Source: Macrocystis pyrifera
Taxonomy: Eukaryota; Sar; Phaeophyceae; Laminariales; Laminariaceae
Length of the DNA: 64,000 nt
NCBI GenBank assembly: GCA_031763025.1
Contig: JASSKH010000020.1
Span: 10,848,528 to 10,912,527, forward strand
Direction of reading: 5' to 3'
Position numbers and translations under genes: made by a program. Positions 11,561-21,645 of the stretch are shown one piece after another (the stretch's first letter is position 1; each line of letters starts with the position of its first letter). The notes under the pieces are model-generated. The model did not search any database. It saw only the letters and a program-made list of their open reading frames with translations, and was not told the DNA's origin.

Positions 11561-11749
11561 CGGCGAGGATCTCGCGGACGATAACTTCCATAGTCGGCGT
11601 GAAGACATACTTGACCCCCTTCCGGAGGAGGGCGGTGAGAGGACGTATCCGTTTAGACAGGTCGGGCAGGAATTTGCGATAATATCCTACGCCGCCCATC
11701 AGGGCGCGGACCTGCTTGAGGTTCTTGGGCATAGGCATTTTCAACAAAG

Positions 11750-12410
11750 CCGAAACTTTGTCCGCATTAGGGCTTATACCCGCGGGCGAAATAGAGTGGC
11801 CCAAAAAATGGCGTCCGTGGTGCCGAGGCGAGCCTTCGAGGGGGAGAGCTTGAGGCTGTGTTTGCGCAGGCGTTCGAAGAGGGCTCGTATCGTCCTGACG
11901 CGGGCCGTCGGGTCAGAGTCGATAACGATCACATCATCAAGCTAGACCGCCACTTGTGCCAGGCCTTTAATGACTTCGTTAATCACTTTGACGAACCAGC
12001 CGGGCGAAGCACTGCTGCCTTGGGGCATGACGAGCCACTCGTAAAGACCCGTGAGAGTGCAGAACGCCGTAAGAGGGACGATGTCCTTGTGCGCGGTAAT
12101 CTGGTGGAACGAGGAGACCAAATCTAAGAAGGAAAACACGCGTCCCTTCCCCAGGGAGTCGAGGACTTGGTCCACGCGAGGAATAGGCAGCTGGCTGAGT
12201 TTGCTGATGTGGTTGAGTTTTCGGTAGTTCACGGTGATCCGAACGCCTCCAGACTTCTTCGGGATGACCACCAGCGGGCTCGAGTACGGAGAAGTCGAGT
12301 GCTGGACCAGACCTGCCGCTAGGTACTGATCCAAAGTGGCCTCCACTTCCTTGGCCAGGATGGGGTTGATGCGGTGCGGTTTGGACGTGACAGGAGCGCT
12401 TCCTTCCGGG
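11750..12410 (-). pseudogene. Reverse transcriptase domain (Ty3/gypsy)
   Basis: The entry motif LDQYLAAGLVQHSTSPYSSP, then PKKSGGVRITVNYRKLN, VFSFLDLVSSFHQI and the polymerase core region identify a Ty3/gypsy RT. Downstream, GHSISPAGISPNADKVSALL and a RALMGGVGYYRKFLPDLSK segment are the thumb and connection typical of gypsy elements. Part of a broken pol. Confidence 0.88.
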
Positions 12411-13168
12411 ACCGAGATCACGAAAGGCATCAACGAGCAGGAACCAAAATCCGACTTGGACTTCGAGAAGACGTCAGGAAATTCATAGAGAACGTCCCCC
12501 AGCTGTTCAATGACCGCAGGGGTCCAGCCTGTGCCGTGGAGATCAAACGCCACCTCCCGCAGATGTGTCGGCAAGCGTACCCAGACGCGCAGGAACGAAG
12601 CGCGCTGTTCTGAGGTCAAACGCTCAAGCAGTGCAGGCGAGGGTGAGGCTGGAGCTGCGAGGGGGGGGGCAGTAACTGCTGAAACCGGACACACCTCACC
12701 TAGTCCGGAGGGAGGGCTGGGGGCTCGGTTGTCCTGCTGCAAAACGTCCGGCGGGACGCTCAACAGTGGGGCGTGGGCGACGCCGAGGACATCCCCCGGC
12801 TCGAGAGCCGCCACTCCAACGAGGGGAAGAACCTGTCGTCCGGAGGAGACGAAGTGCTCCTCGACCGAGGGTAGGTCGGGCTGGGGCATCATGTCGACCA
12901 AGTAGTGTCCAGTGAGGGCCGGGGAGCCATCGCTTCGAACCAAATTAACAGCAAGCAGCTGGGGATCGTCGGACAGGGTGACGCCTGTTGCGCCCTCGTA
13001 GCGTAGATGGAAGCCTCCACCCGAAGCGGCGGAGTCGATGGCGTACACGGACATGCCTGTCGGGGCGTGGTGAACTAACTCCAGCTCGCCAAAAACGCGA
13101 TGATCAGACGGCCGAGGTGGCAGAGAGCGGTAGGAGCGGCTATTAAAGCGCATCCAGCTAGCACGTCC

Positions 13169-13525
13169 CAATAGTACAGCATGCTGCATCAATGAGGGGG
13201 GGACCACGCAGGCCCAAACTGCGAGGGAGCAAGTAGGCTCATTTTCTCGAAACAATTGGACGCTCAGGCGCACACTCGTCGAAGTCACCAGAGGGGCCGA
13301 TTCGCCAAAACCCCCCCAAGAACGAGGGGCGCATTTCTGCTCGCATGCGAGGGATGCCGCACCAATCGAGTGCATGCGATCCAAAACATAGCATCGGATG
13401 AAAGTCTGCGGGGAGCCAGTGTCAAGAAGCGCCACGCAACTAAAAGGTGCAAGAACGCCACCACCGCTGTGAATCGCGATTTTCGTTGTAATAGAGGCGT
13501 CATCGAGGGTAATGGTGCCCCCGAC
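13169..13525 (-). CDS. Retropepsin-like aspartic protease domain
   Basis: Residues about 362-480 of the same frame. The catalytic motif LLDTGSPQTFI (Asp at residue 396) follows a beta-rich lead-in, and HAVLLGRASWM further on matches the second conserved strand region of retropepsins. It would process the element polyprotein. It is followed by a spacer of about 250 residues before the RT. Confidence 0.8.
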
Positions 13526-13771
13526 GAGGCAGGGGCCGTGTTCTGGCAGCGCGAGGGATGGATCGACACTAGGTGCGACAGCCAAAATCTCGGGGCTGTG
13601 ATCAGCTGGCGCGTCAGAAAAATAGGTCGAAAACTCCAAAGGAGGACCTGGGCAAGCGCGGGCCACGGCCAAACGACGGGACGGCGCTGGTGTAATCTCA
13701 TGAATTCTGTCAGCTCTGGTTGGGGTGCAGAATTGATGAGACGAGGCGGGGTGTGCCAACCCGGCCTCACT

Positions 13772-14236
13772 TGATCGGAGGGTGTCGCGAACGGCGGAAA
13801 GAGCTTTACCGAGCAAATTTTTTCCATGCCACGGAGAGGGGTCGTGAGCTTGGGGGTCGTCTGCCCGCAGACCGATGCCCCACACGGCATCAAAAGGGCT
13901 GGCTTCAGCCAAAATTTTGGTGCCAGTGCTCAATAGGTGCTGCTTCATGACCGGGTTCTGCGAGAATTTGGCAAAATTACCAGCAAGGACGGCGTCTTCC
14001 CGAACACGGTCCCAGATAGCGCAGTCGAAGTTATGCACGCCTCGACCGAGGCGTTTGTGCTCGCGTGGGTCTGGCGAGGCCATAATCCGCTCCGCTGTGC
14101 CGTGGTCCTGGAAAAGGCGAGCCTTTTCACCCATCATATACTGCTCCGCGCAGGAATATGACACATCGTCGACGACAAAAGACGAGGGGGACCACTGCCA
14201 AAAATAAGAGGGGGGCTGCCAGAACAGTACCACCCG
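13772..14236 (-). CDS. NADAR (YbiA/DUF1768-like) domain in the element's first frame
   Basis: The frame opening at 14608 (minus) has about 120 Ser/Pro-rich residues and then, at residues about 125-279, a segment with the hallmarks of the NADAR superfamily. These are WSPSSFVVDDVSYSCAEQYM (residues 139-158, with the conserved Glu of the AEQYM helix), EKARLF, ASPDPREHKRLGR, NFAKFSQNP, WGIGL and NLLG. YbiA/NADAR proteins are N-glycosidases or hydrolases acting on riboflavin-pathway intermediates or on ADP-ribosylated guanine. Which of these applies here cannot be read from sequence. The domain sits between leader and protease, where Gag would be. The alignment is from memory of the family; the motif match is strong. 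A role in countering host ADP-ribosylation defence is only inference. Confidence 0.85.
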
Positions 14237-14859
14237 CTCCGTTGTATACTCGAGAGTAGGGTCAAAAACCGACGGTGCCGAGTCGTCGGTGGCCGCAGTT
14301 GCGGCGTGTCGGGGGGGGAGTGTGCTTCTCTGAGAACACTGAGCCCCTGGTGCACGAGACGAGTCCGGTTCTACGTATACTGGCTTTATGTCACCATTTC
14401 CCATAGGCAAAAAATCGCCAGAAGGTTCTCTTGCTGCGCCCGATGATCTCTGTCCTGGACCAAAGGGGGCAGGGGGCTCTGAGCCCGTTCTGCTTGACGA
14501 GAGCTGCGATTCTTGCGAATTTAACGGGTATGCTGTCCGGTTGATCTGACCGGAGGCCGTGGAGTCACCACTGGCTCGACGGACAGTGCCAGGTTTTTCC
14601 TGTTCCACTGGAGTCGAAGGCGCGCTCGCACGTGGAGTGGCGTGCGCGAAGACGAAAGAGGGCCTGCAGACCCTACAGACGTCTTCAAGAACAGTGCTCG
14701 GGTGGGGGGCAACAAAGGGTCCACAGGAGAGGGCTTCCGTCCTGTAGACCTGGTGGGGAAGGGGGACGAGGTAGCCAATCTTGTCGACTCCTCCTTAATA
14801 GGAAAAAGGGTGGAGCGGCCACCGTTATTGCGAGGAAACGCCGAGTCGAAGACGCCACT

Positions 14860-15134
14860 TGTTATGATCAAGCTTGCGGGACACTTTGTATCCCTGGACA
14901 GGTCTGCCTTTTAGGTCGGTAAACGTTGTACTCATGTGCTGTTTGCTTAGCTATAGAAGAAGAGCAGTTTTATTCCTTTCGTGCACGCGGAGACTGAGAC
15001 CAAGCTCGTGCGCCTCTGGAAAACCCCTGGTTTTCCATCTAAGATACGCCTTCCAAGTACTATAAATACGATCCCAGTGACTGAACCCAGGTAGTTACCG
15101 GGCTTTCAACCTCATACAAAGCGGTATCAAAACA
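14860..15134 (-). repeat. 5' LTR of the Ty3/gypsy element
   Basis: 275 bp. Its far end begins TGTTATGATC on the plus strand, and the other end reads ATCAAAACA. The ends form the short inverted repeat usual for LTRs. It is nearly the same as 6945-7221. It is followed on the minus strand by AG and then a TGGCGTCTTCGACTCGGC stretch, a plausible primer-binding site. The donor tRNA was not identified. Confidence 0.9.
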
Positions 15135-15184
15135 TCATGATGGCGGCGCCTGTCTATCGATCTCCTTGTACAGACTAGTAGCTC

Positions 15185-15290
15185 CACTCCCGATTCGAAC
15201 CGTATGTATGCCCTGCGCACTTCGAGCGCGACCTCTCGTTAAGTTAGTCAACTGACGCCCTCCATATTTCCGCGACCGTGTCGATTTGTC
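15185..15290 (-). repeat. tRNA-like SINE candidate, copy 1
   Basis: The minus strand reads GGAAATATGGAGGG, then CTTAACGAGAGG (A-box-like), then GGTTCGAATC (B-box). The same order and spacing occur at 17010-17112. No proper acceptor stem forms, so this is not a functional tRNA. A tRNA-derived SINE with an internal pol III promoter is the best reading. Ends uncertain. Confidence 0.4.
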
Positions 15291-15333
15291 TCTAGGCATA
15301 CCGCAATCAGAACGCCCAAACACAATGACATAC

Positions 15334-15447
15334 TATTACGGAGGACCATAGTAAATAGGACTTACGGTGTGTATACACACAAAAACCTAATATTTCCCTT
15401 TTTTTCCTAACAGTAGTCGGTATTATTTACTATGGTCCCCCGTAATA
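15334..15447. mobile_element. MITE-like element A, copy 1
   Basis: 114 bp. Terminal inverted repeats: TATTACGGAGGACCATAGTA on the left and the complement of TACTATGGTCCCCCGTAATA on the right. Related copies are at 45021-45129, 50426-50543 and 59233-59340. It has no coding capacity and is AT-rich inside. Confidence 0.75.
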
Positions 15448-15476
15448 TTCATACTGCAGTTGTGCATACATACAAC

Positions 15477-15918
15477 AGGATATTTTCGGACTTCAGGATG
15501 AAAGATTACTTCAGGATGAAATGTGAAAAAAATGGAAATTTCTCAAAAAAAATACCAAGGAAGCCAACTTTTTTTTTTTCGTTTCTGGGGTGGGTAGATA
15601 TCACCACAAGGCACCACCTCACGGTTTTTTGGGGTCCTAGGACCCAGCGTCGCCGCTCACAGTTGCAAACGGGTTTTCACCTATTTCCGCCGTTCTCGTT
15701 GCGGGTAAGAATTCGAGTTTTCGTTTTTGCGGTGGTGAGAGGCGATGCGAGATGGTATGACACCAAAATTCGCGAGATGGTGCTTGGTCGTGACTTCTAC
15801 CCACCCTAGAAAAGGGAAGCCAAAAAATAAATTTCCTTGGTATCTTTTCATGGATTTCTATATTTTTACGTTTCATCCTGAAGTAATCTTTCATCCTTGA
15901 TTAGTCCGACAATATCCT
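15477..15918. mobile_element. Long-terminal-inverted-repeat element
   Basis: 442 bp. The two ends are imperfect inverted repeats of about 145 bp. The left begins AGGATATTTTCGGACT and continues GGATGAAAGATTACTTCAGG and a GGGTGGGTAGA block. The right end is its complement (AGTCCGACAATATCCT at the end). A possible 3-bp target duplication AAC flanks it (15474-15476, 15919-15921). No transposase is seen, so it is a non-autonomous DNA element or foldback. It lies 29 bp from MITE A copy 1. Confidence 0.75.
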
Positions 15919-17009
15919 AACCCTACGTACAAAACAGCAGTGCGCATACAGGTACTGCCAGCAATCAACAACCTTGGTTGACAACATAAACTTTGAGAGG
16001 CATGCTTGACGCACACCGAAAACACACACCTCAAACTGCTGTACAACACCACTACCTCTGCCCACACTTGCTGTTGGTCAGCCAGCTCAGTTGTGAGAAG
16101 GTATAATAGCTCCTTGAGGGCCTGTCCTGGGCCAGCGTTTTTCCCGCCAGCAGGAGGCGGATTGCGGCATTTGTTTTTCTGAAAAATAATGACTAGTCGG
16201 GGAAATGTAACAGACGACAACAGGAAGTCATCCAGCAGCAAACCAAATATTACGTGGTAAAACGTAAAGATATAAATAATAATGCCGCAGGCAGCACAAC
16301 CGAATCCCCAAAGTGTACTCTGCTCGCTCTTGTTCCTGTACTGGCGGATGTAACGCTAGTCCAGGATTGGCCCCCAAGGAGCGATAGCTTCTCATAGCTG
16401 AGCCGGCGCCTGAGAATAACAGGTAGGTGTGGGAAGAGGTGGTGGTGGTAGTATTGGTGGTGTGTGATAGTCCTAGACTCAGTCACCTAAAAAATGGTTT
16501 GCCATGTCCTCGTACCGGTACGTTCGCATTTCACTTGTTTTACCTTGATTAATTTTGACATCCCGAGAGTCTGTTTTGTTACCACATACCTGGTAATTAT
16601 TATCTCCCTGTCTGGTACGTACAATACATGATCAGGACGCACTGGGCGTCATGACATATACAGTCTGGTACAAGTTGACCCTTGTAGGACAGCACTCCTA
16701 TCACGGGGATAAAATACTTGGATTTAGTGTCAGATACATAGTTGTTCATTTTGTTTGCGCCCCGGAGAGGCTTCTGCACAGGAGTGCGGTACTGAAAAGA
16801 AGGACCTCGCACAGCAATCGATTGTATCATTTATATTACCATTAATAGTACGTCGTTCACGTGCCTGGAAGGAAATGTAGGACTGCTGATTTCTAAGGTA
16901 CCAGGTATTGATATTCCGCCACAAACGTTCCTTGCGTTCTCGTCCAGAGCGGATACGATGTGGTGCGAGTTTTTGTTCAAACAACGGCGACGATAGGTTC
17001 CCCTGCTGC
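15919..17009. other. Unassigned
   Basis: No gene recognised. Two dispersed TACCAGGTA/TACCTGGTA words are at 16587 and 16899. Confidence 0.35.
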
Positions 17010-17112
17010 ATCTACCCTCGATTCGAACTCTGAGGATTCGCGCAAGGCAAGCGCTGCCACTCGTTAAGGTACCACCCTCGATATTTCCTTGACGACCTCA
17101 ATCTATTTCCGA
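17010..17112 (-). repeat. tRNA-like SINE candidate, copy 2
   Basis: The minus strand has GGAAATATCGAGGG, CTTAACGAGTGG and GAGTTCGAATC in the same order as copy 1 at 15185-15290. It is clearly related but diverged. Confidence 0.4.
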
Positions 17113-18186
17113 GCACACCACACAACAATAATCACACCGACAAACTCAGGCACGCGGTGAACTGCAGGTTGCTGCCGAAAGCATACCTGTACCTGACACG
17201 TATGATAATAGAACTACTTATCGATATCTCGATCTCTGAGCGTGCTCGGTTGGTACATCCCTGGCCTCTCAGAGTTCCCACTTGGAAATCGCCTCATTTT
17301 ATTACTAGCCGGACCTTTCCAGCGGGTCTTTATTTTCTCCATTTCTCTTCGTACTTTCAGTCCTTCTTTCCTTTTTTATTCTCTCGTTTCGTGTGCGTGC
17401 ATGTACTCCGAGCACGGTTGCGCGGGCGAACCCGGCACCGTCGCGGGTGTCAGCGGATGCTGGCGGGTAGAGGGGGAGTTGCAAGGAGCGTGGTCGCCGT
17501 TTTCGTGGCTGAGCGTCGTGTGTGCCTCGAGACACGAGACAAGCATGAATAGGCTCTGTCTGGCCTCCGTTTGCGATTTTTGACAGAGTACGTACGAGAA
17601 TTTAAGGTTCGTTCGGTATAGTAAGACAATATTCAAGCAGTGCTTATTTTCGCGACCGGGATGAAAACCACACTGGGAGAGGTACCAAGGCTGAGCACCA
17701 ACATTGTCGAGCTGGCGAACGACGGCCACGGTGAGCACCAGGCTTCACGCGAAGCGGTCGACGGCGCTCACTGTGGAAGAGAGGGAGGAAAGCTTTACCC
17801 GGACCGAATCGGTGGCGAGATGGTCGCGAGAGGGGCGGGCGGCGTGCGAGGCTGAGAGAGAAGATCTGCTGTTTGTTTTGTTTGTTTTTTTTTCTTTTTT
17901 CTTTTTGACCGGTGTATGGTGTTCCAATCAGGCAGTAGATTATTACACGAAAGGGGACGGCGATTTTTTTCTTTCGGAAATTTTCGGTCTCATTTTCATT
18001 GTTTTCGCTGTGCTGCTCTGCCGTGCTGTGCTTTATCTTTCGTACATACGAGTACAGACACAGAGCACATCGAAAGAATAAAAAAAGTACCCTGCCTGGG
18101 GTATGTACGTACGTACGACATGTGAGCAAGCGTAGCGGAAAACCGCCCGCGAAGCGAAGCGTATGTGGCGTCCAAGCTGTTTCTGA
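17113..18186. other. Unassigned
   Basis: No gene recognised. At 18120-18165 there are GCGAAGCG-type GC-rich words, discussed in the findings. A strong run of T/A tracts lies at 17880-17910. Confidence 0.35.
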
Positions 18187-18216
18187 CCCTAACCCTAACC
18201 CTAACCCTAACCCTGA
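18187..18216 (-). repeat. Interstitial telomeric repeat (TTAGGG type)
   Basis: Four perfect CCCTAA units and a fifth variant, CCCTGA. This is (TTAGGG)n on the minus strand. A short internal tract like this usually comes from break repair or an old telomere joining. It suggests that the organism's telomere unit is TTAGGG. Confidence 0.8.
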
Positions 18217-18435
18217 CCCCAAACCGCAGCCAAAACGAGCCAAAATTGGCCATAAACGCGGCTGCGCCGCGTTTGCGTCGAACCAGGAAATTTCTCAATT
18301 GCAGACGACGATTCTGAAGTGCAGACCGCGCTAGGCAATTTTCAAGAGAAAAACGCCCCTAAAGATCCCTTTTCCCAGATTGCTAAACCTACTCTGTTTT
18401 CTCCTGAAGAAGCATGGCGGCGGACTCTGGGCGTT

Positions 18436-18617
18436 AGGGCCCATCTTAACGGGGACTATCGGCTCTTTCAAGTTGACTTGATTTTGTTTTTCTAATTTAA
18501 TTTTAGGGCCCATCTTATCGAGGGCTTTCGGTTCTTTCAATTTGTCTTGATTTTTTTTTGTAATTTAATTTACATCTGATTGAACGAAATTTAGTGTTCC
18601 CCGTTAAGATGGGCTCT
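18436..18617. mobile_element. Foldback element B, copy 1
   Basis: 182 bp, with 20-bp inverted ends differing at one base: AGGGCCCATCTTAACGGGGA on the left and the complement of AGAGCCCATCTTAACGGGGA on the right. Inside there is a partial second copy of the left half starting near 18505. It is related to the larger element at 51001-51640. Confidence 0.75.
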
Positions 18618-21225
18618 TATCAAGTCGCCAGTTTGCAACTGCTGTACAGCTGCAGTACCGTCATGAAAAAACAATATTCAATGGTAGTCCGTCCGCTTCG
18701 CAAAATTTGGTGTACGTTTCCTTCCTGAGCGAGCGTAGCCGCGGAGCGAAGCGCCTTGTATAATATATAATACACATGGATAGAACGCGAACACATTCAT
18801 GCACAAGGATCTACAAAATCCTCCAATCAAGATCCGGATCATATTCAAGGACCGGACTTCGTTGTGATTCGAAATAATCAACACGACAGGAGACTGTAGA
18901 GTGGCGCTCGCGTTCAGTTTTAGCCTTTGTTTCCATCTTCTTGGCATCGTGTGCAGGGCGAGCTTTGGGATCCAGCTCTCGTGATCGTATTGCCTGGTAG
19001 AACGTCTGAGATGGAACAAGAAGCTGTAGGATCGAAATGCGCCACTCGCTAGCCTGCCTGCAGAAAACACGAACATCACCTCCTGCGCTGTTGGATCACC
19101 TTCTGCTAAAATTTTACAGGTGTGTGCTTCCTGTGTTTTTTTAATAGATCAAGAACAGAAGAGGCCAAAAACATGTACGACAATGAGATTGACCAACAAA
19201 CACGTACTTGTACGTCAAGACCTGCAGCAACATTTACAAGGAGTATTTAAAATTTCCAGTGTCTTGGTGTGCATGTCACGTGTGAACTGCTGTAAACCAA
19301 CTTTATATTGTCTTGTGTACCCTGGCCCTCACGTGTCGATCTGCTATTTCAGTGCGCGAAATGGTACTGGCCGAAATCAATTGGAAATGGAACCAGCTGT
19401 AAGTATTATCGTCTCGTCGACCCTGGTGGCATCCAGGGGAGTCACTGGCCAGTAGTCAATCGCGAGGGAAATAATGGAAAACGCGCGCGGTTCTCGCAGC
19501 TTGCAAAGTTGAGTATCGACCGATCTGCTACATATGGTTTATTGCCCGGTTCGCCACCCATCGTGAGGTGTTGCCAAACAAAATTTCTATACGAAAAATA
19601 GGTATATACGATAAAATATACGTTTTTTTCGGGAACTGCAGTTCCCTAAAGTTCGTTGAACGAAGGGGCCTCGCAAGGCATATATGTATGTGTCCCGATA
19701 TGTCCCGATATAACGTTGGATGCTGTCAAGATATTTTGGAACCACTAGTCACGGCACCCCCGTAATTCCGATATAGCGCAGGCAACCCCGCTACTTGGGA
19801 GGCATGGATATCTGTATCAACCGCGATATCGAGAACAGCGCTATGGCTACTGAACAGCACCATCAAACCGCTCTTGAAAGTGTCATGTGTGTGTGTGTTT
19901 TGTGGTGGTGTTGCAGTAGTACAACAACTACTATATGTACTGCTGTAGTAGTTTATAATACTAAGCAGTACAGGAGTATTCAAGGCGTCCAATATATGGA
20001 ACAGGCGTGGCTTGCGAGTGAGGTCAAAATACTTGAACAACATGGTAGATGGACGAGCACAAGGGCTGCCCCTACTACTACACAGAAAAGCCTCCGAAAA
20101 AATACCACGAGGTGGAGAGGAGGAGCACAAAAACGGGGATTCCATAGCAAAGGCGCTCTCCGCCGATTGTCGGCGTAGACGCCAATCTAAGACACTCCAA
20201 TCCAAGATCTGCCATGCATGCAAGCGAGCCTAGGGCTATTCCTATCGGCGAGTTTTTTCCAGAACTTCCATTGTTTGCATTTTTTGGTTTAAGCAGGGGA
20301 GAAATCTGGATGTTCAGATCGTGCGCGAGGCAAAGCAACCACCAGTGTGAGAGCACCCAAACCGTAGGTCGGTCGAGTCCGAGTGACGAAACACGAAGAC
20401 TACGAGGCATGTGCTTCGTTGTCCGAATACTTCACGAGTTCGAGTAGACAGCGCGTACGTTCCAATGTCGACACATAGTTTACAATGTAGAGCACGGGCC
20501 GGGCTTGCCCCACGTACGTACGTTCCGATGTATATGTATATATATGTATACTCGCGTATCCCTTGCGAAGGAGCAAGATGTTGTGTTTCGTCTGTTTGCT
20601 TGCTATGCAGTATTTTTTTCGTTTGATAATTTCCGGCACATGGTTAGAGCAATACACACATACTACGGAGAGTTGATGGCAGCATACACAGCGCACGCTC
20701 AAAGTCGAATACAGTTACGCCGGTAGGAACACGGTAGGGTCAACGACGAGCGTGTCGACCAGGTAAATTGGCTTCTAGGCAGCGTCGCGCTTCGATACGA
20801 CATGAGGAGTCGGTGTCTCAAGGATCTACCGCTTTGATATACGGAACCGATATGTATGGGGGGAATCGATTTACCAAACTCGCTATAATCCAGGTTAGTA
20901 CCTGACGGCTCGAATCTGAAACGCTTAGGACCTTGGTTCCCGTATCTAATACGTCAATAATACAATAAATACAATAACACGCTAGGAGAGCGTGAGTGTT
21001 GGGTCTTCGTAGCAATATCGGCGGAATTACCTACACAAATCACACACGAGATTCGCGCCGGCCAGAGCATAGGCCATCATTGAAGGTCAGCGATTGGTTG
21101 GCCAAGAAGGGGTCTTTACTCTGGGCTTGTACATGTTGCGTTCTGCGTTAGGTGTGTTGAGTTTAGAGGTACGTTTTGTGCTGCTTCAATCAACCGACAA
21201 CGGCCAGTTTAGATCAGGTGGCGTT
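18618..21225. other. Unassigned
   Basis: No gene recognised in about 2.6 kb. It holds GC-rich GAGCGAAGCG words at 18720-18755 and one TACTGCTGTA word at 19938. The longest frames (for example 165 codons on minus at 19726-20223) lack domain features. Confidence 0.35.
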
Positions 21226-21645
21226 ACTCACGGGCAGTGATTACCTCGCCTGTAGTTTTGTACGCTCACAAGTCGCGCTTAAGAGAGCAGGGGAGGTTAC
21301 CCCGGTTACTACACAACAACACCCGTCCCTGGTGGAACCACATGGTTCGAACCTATTGTAGTACTACGCAGCGAGGGGAATTTACATGCTTGTTCGTCCG
21401 GTAAAGAGTAAGCACCCAGGCTACCCACGTACGTTCCTCACGGGGACTGATTACCTCGCCTGTAGTTTTGTGAGCTCACAAGTCGCGCTCAAGAGAACAG
21501 GGGAGGCTACCCCGGTTACTACACGACAGCACCCGTCCCTGGTGGAGACACGGGGTTCGAACCTATTGCAGTACTATACAGCGAGGGGCATTCGCATGTT
21601 TGCTCGTCCGGTGAAGAGTAGGCACCCAGGTTACTGTCGCATCCC
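21226..21645. repeat. Tandem duplication, 210-bp unit
   Basis: Copies start near 21228 and 21438 and share GATTACCTCGCCTGTAGTTT, 'acaagtcgcgct', 'accccggttactaca', 'cacccgtccctggtgga' and a GGTTCGAACC box. The box is like a pol III B-box, but no tRNA fold was found. Copies are about 85-90% alike by eye. Confidence 0.8.

Larger units (their letters stand above)
6945..15134 (-). mobile_element. Ty3/gypsy chromovirus-like LTR element carrying a NADAR domain
   Basis: An 8.2-kb LTR retrotransposon read on the minus strand. It is bounded by LTRs at 14860-15134 (5') and 6945-7221 (3') and flanked by a 4-bp target duplication, TCAT (6941-6944 and 15135-15138). Parts in reading order: short leader, NADAR domain, aspartic protease, reverse transcriptase, RNase H, a long proline-rich spacer with 42-residue repeats, zinc-binding and catalytic integrase, GPY/F module, and chromodomain. 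The order PR-RT-RH-IN with GPY/F and chromodomain is that of Ty3/gypsy chromoviruses. No Gag-like or CCHC segment was recognised. The two LTRs differ at about ten substitutions and one 2-bp indel, so the insertion is moderately old. The pol region is broken in roughly five or more places, and the copy is treated as a fossil. Confidence 0.9.

Noticed and set aside
10330-11945. Long plus-strand frames (287 and 277 codons)
   Set aside because: They lie antisense to the RNase H, spacer and RT parts of the Ty3/gypsy element and are shadows of GC-rich coding sequence.
21335-21350. GGTTCGAACC boxes as tRNA genes
   Set aside because: No acceptor or anticodon stems can be drawn around them.
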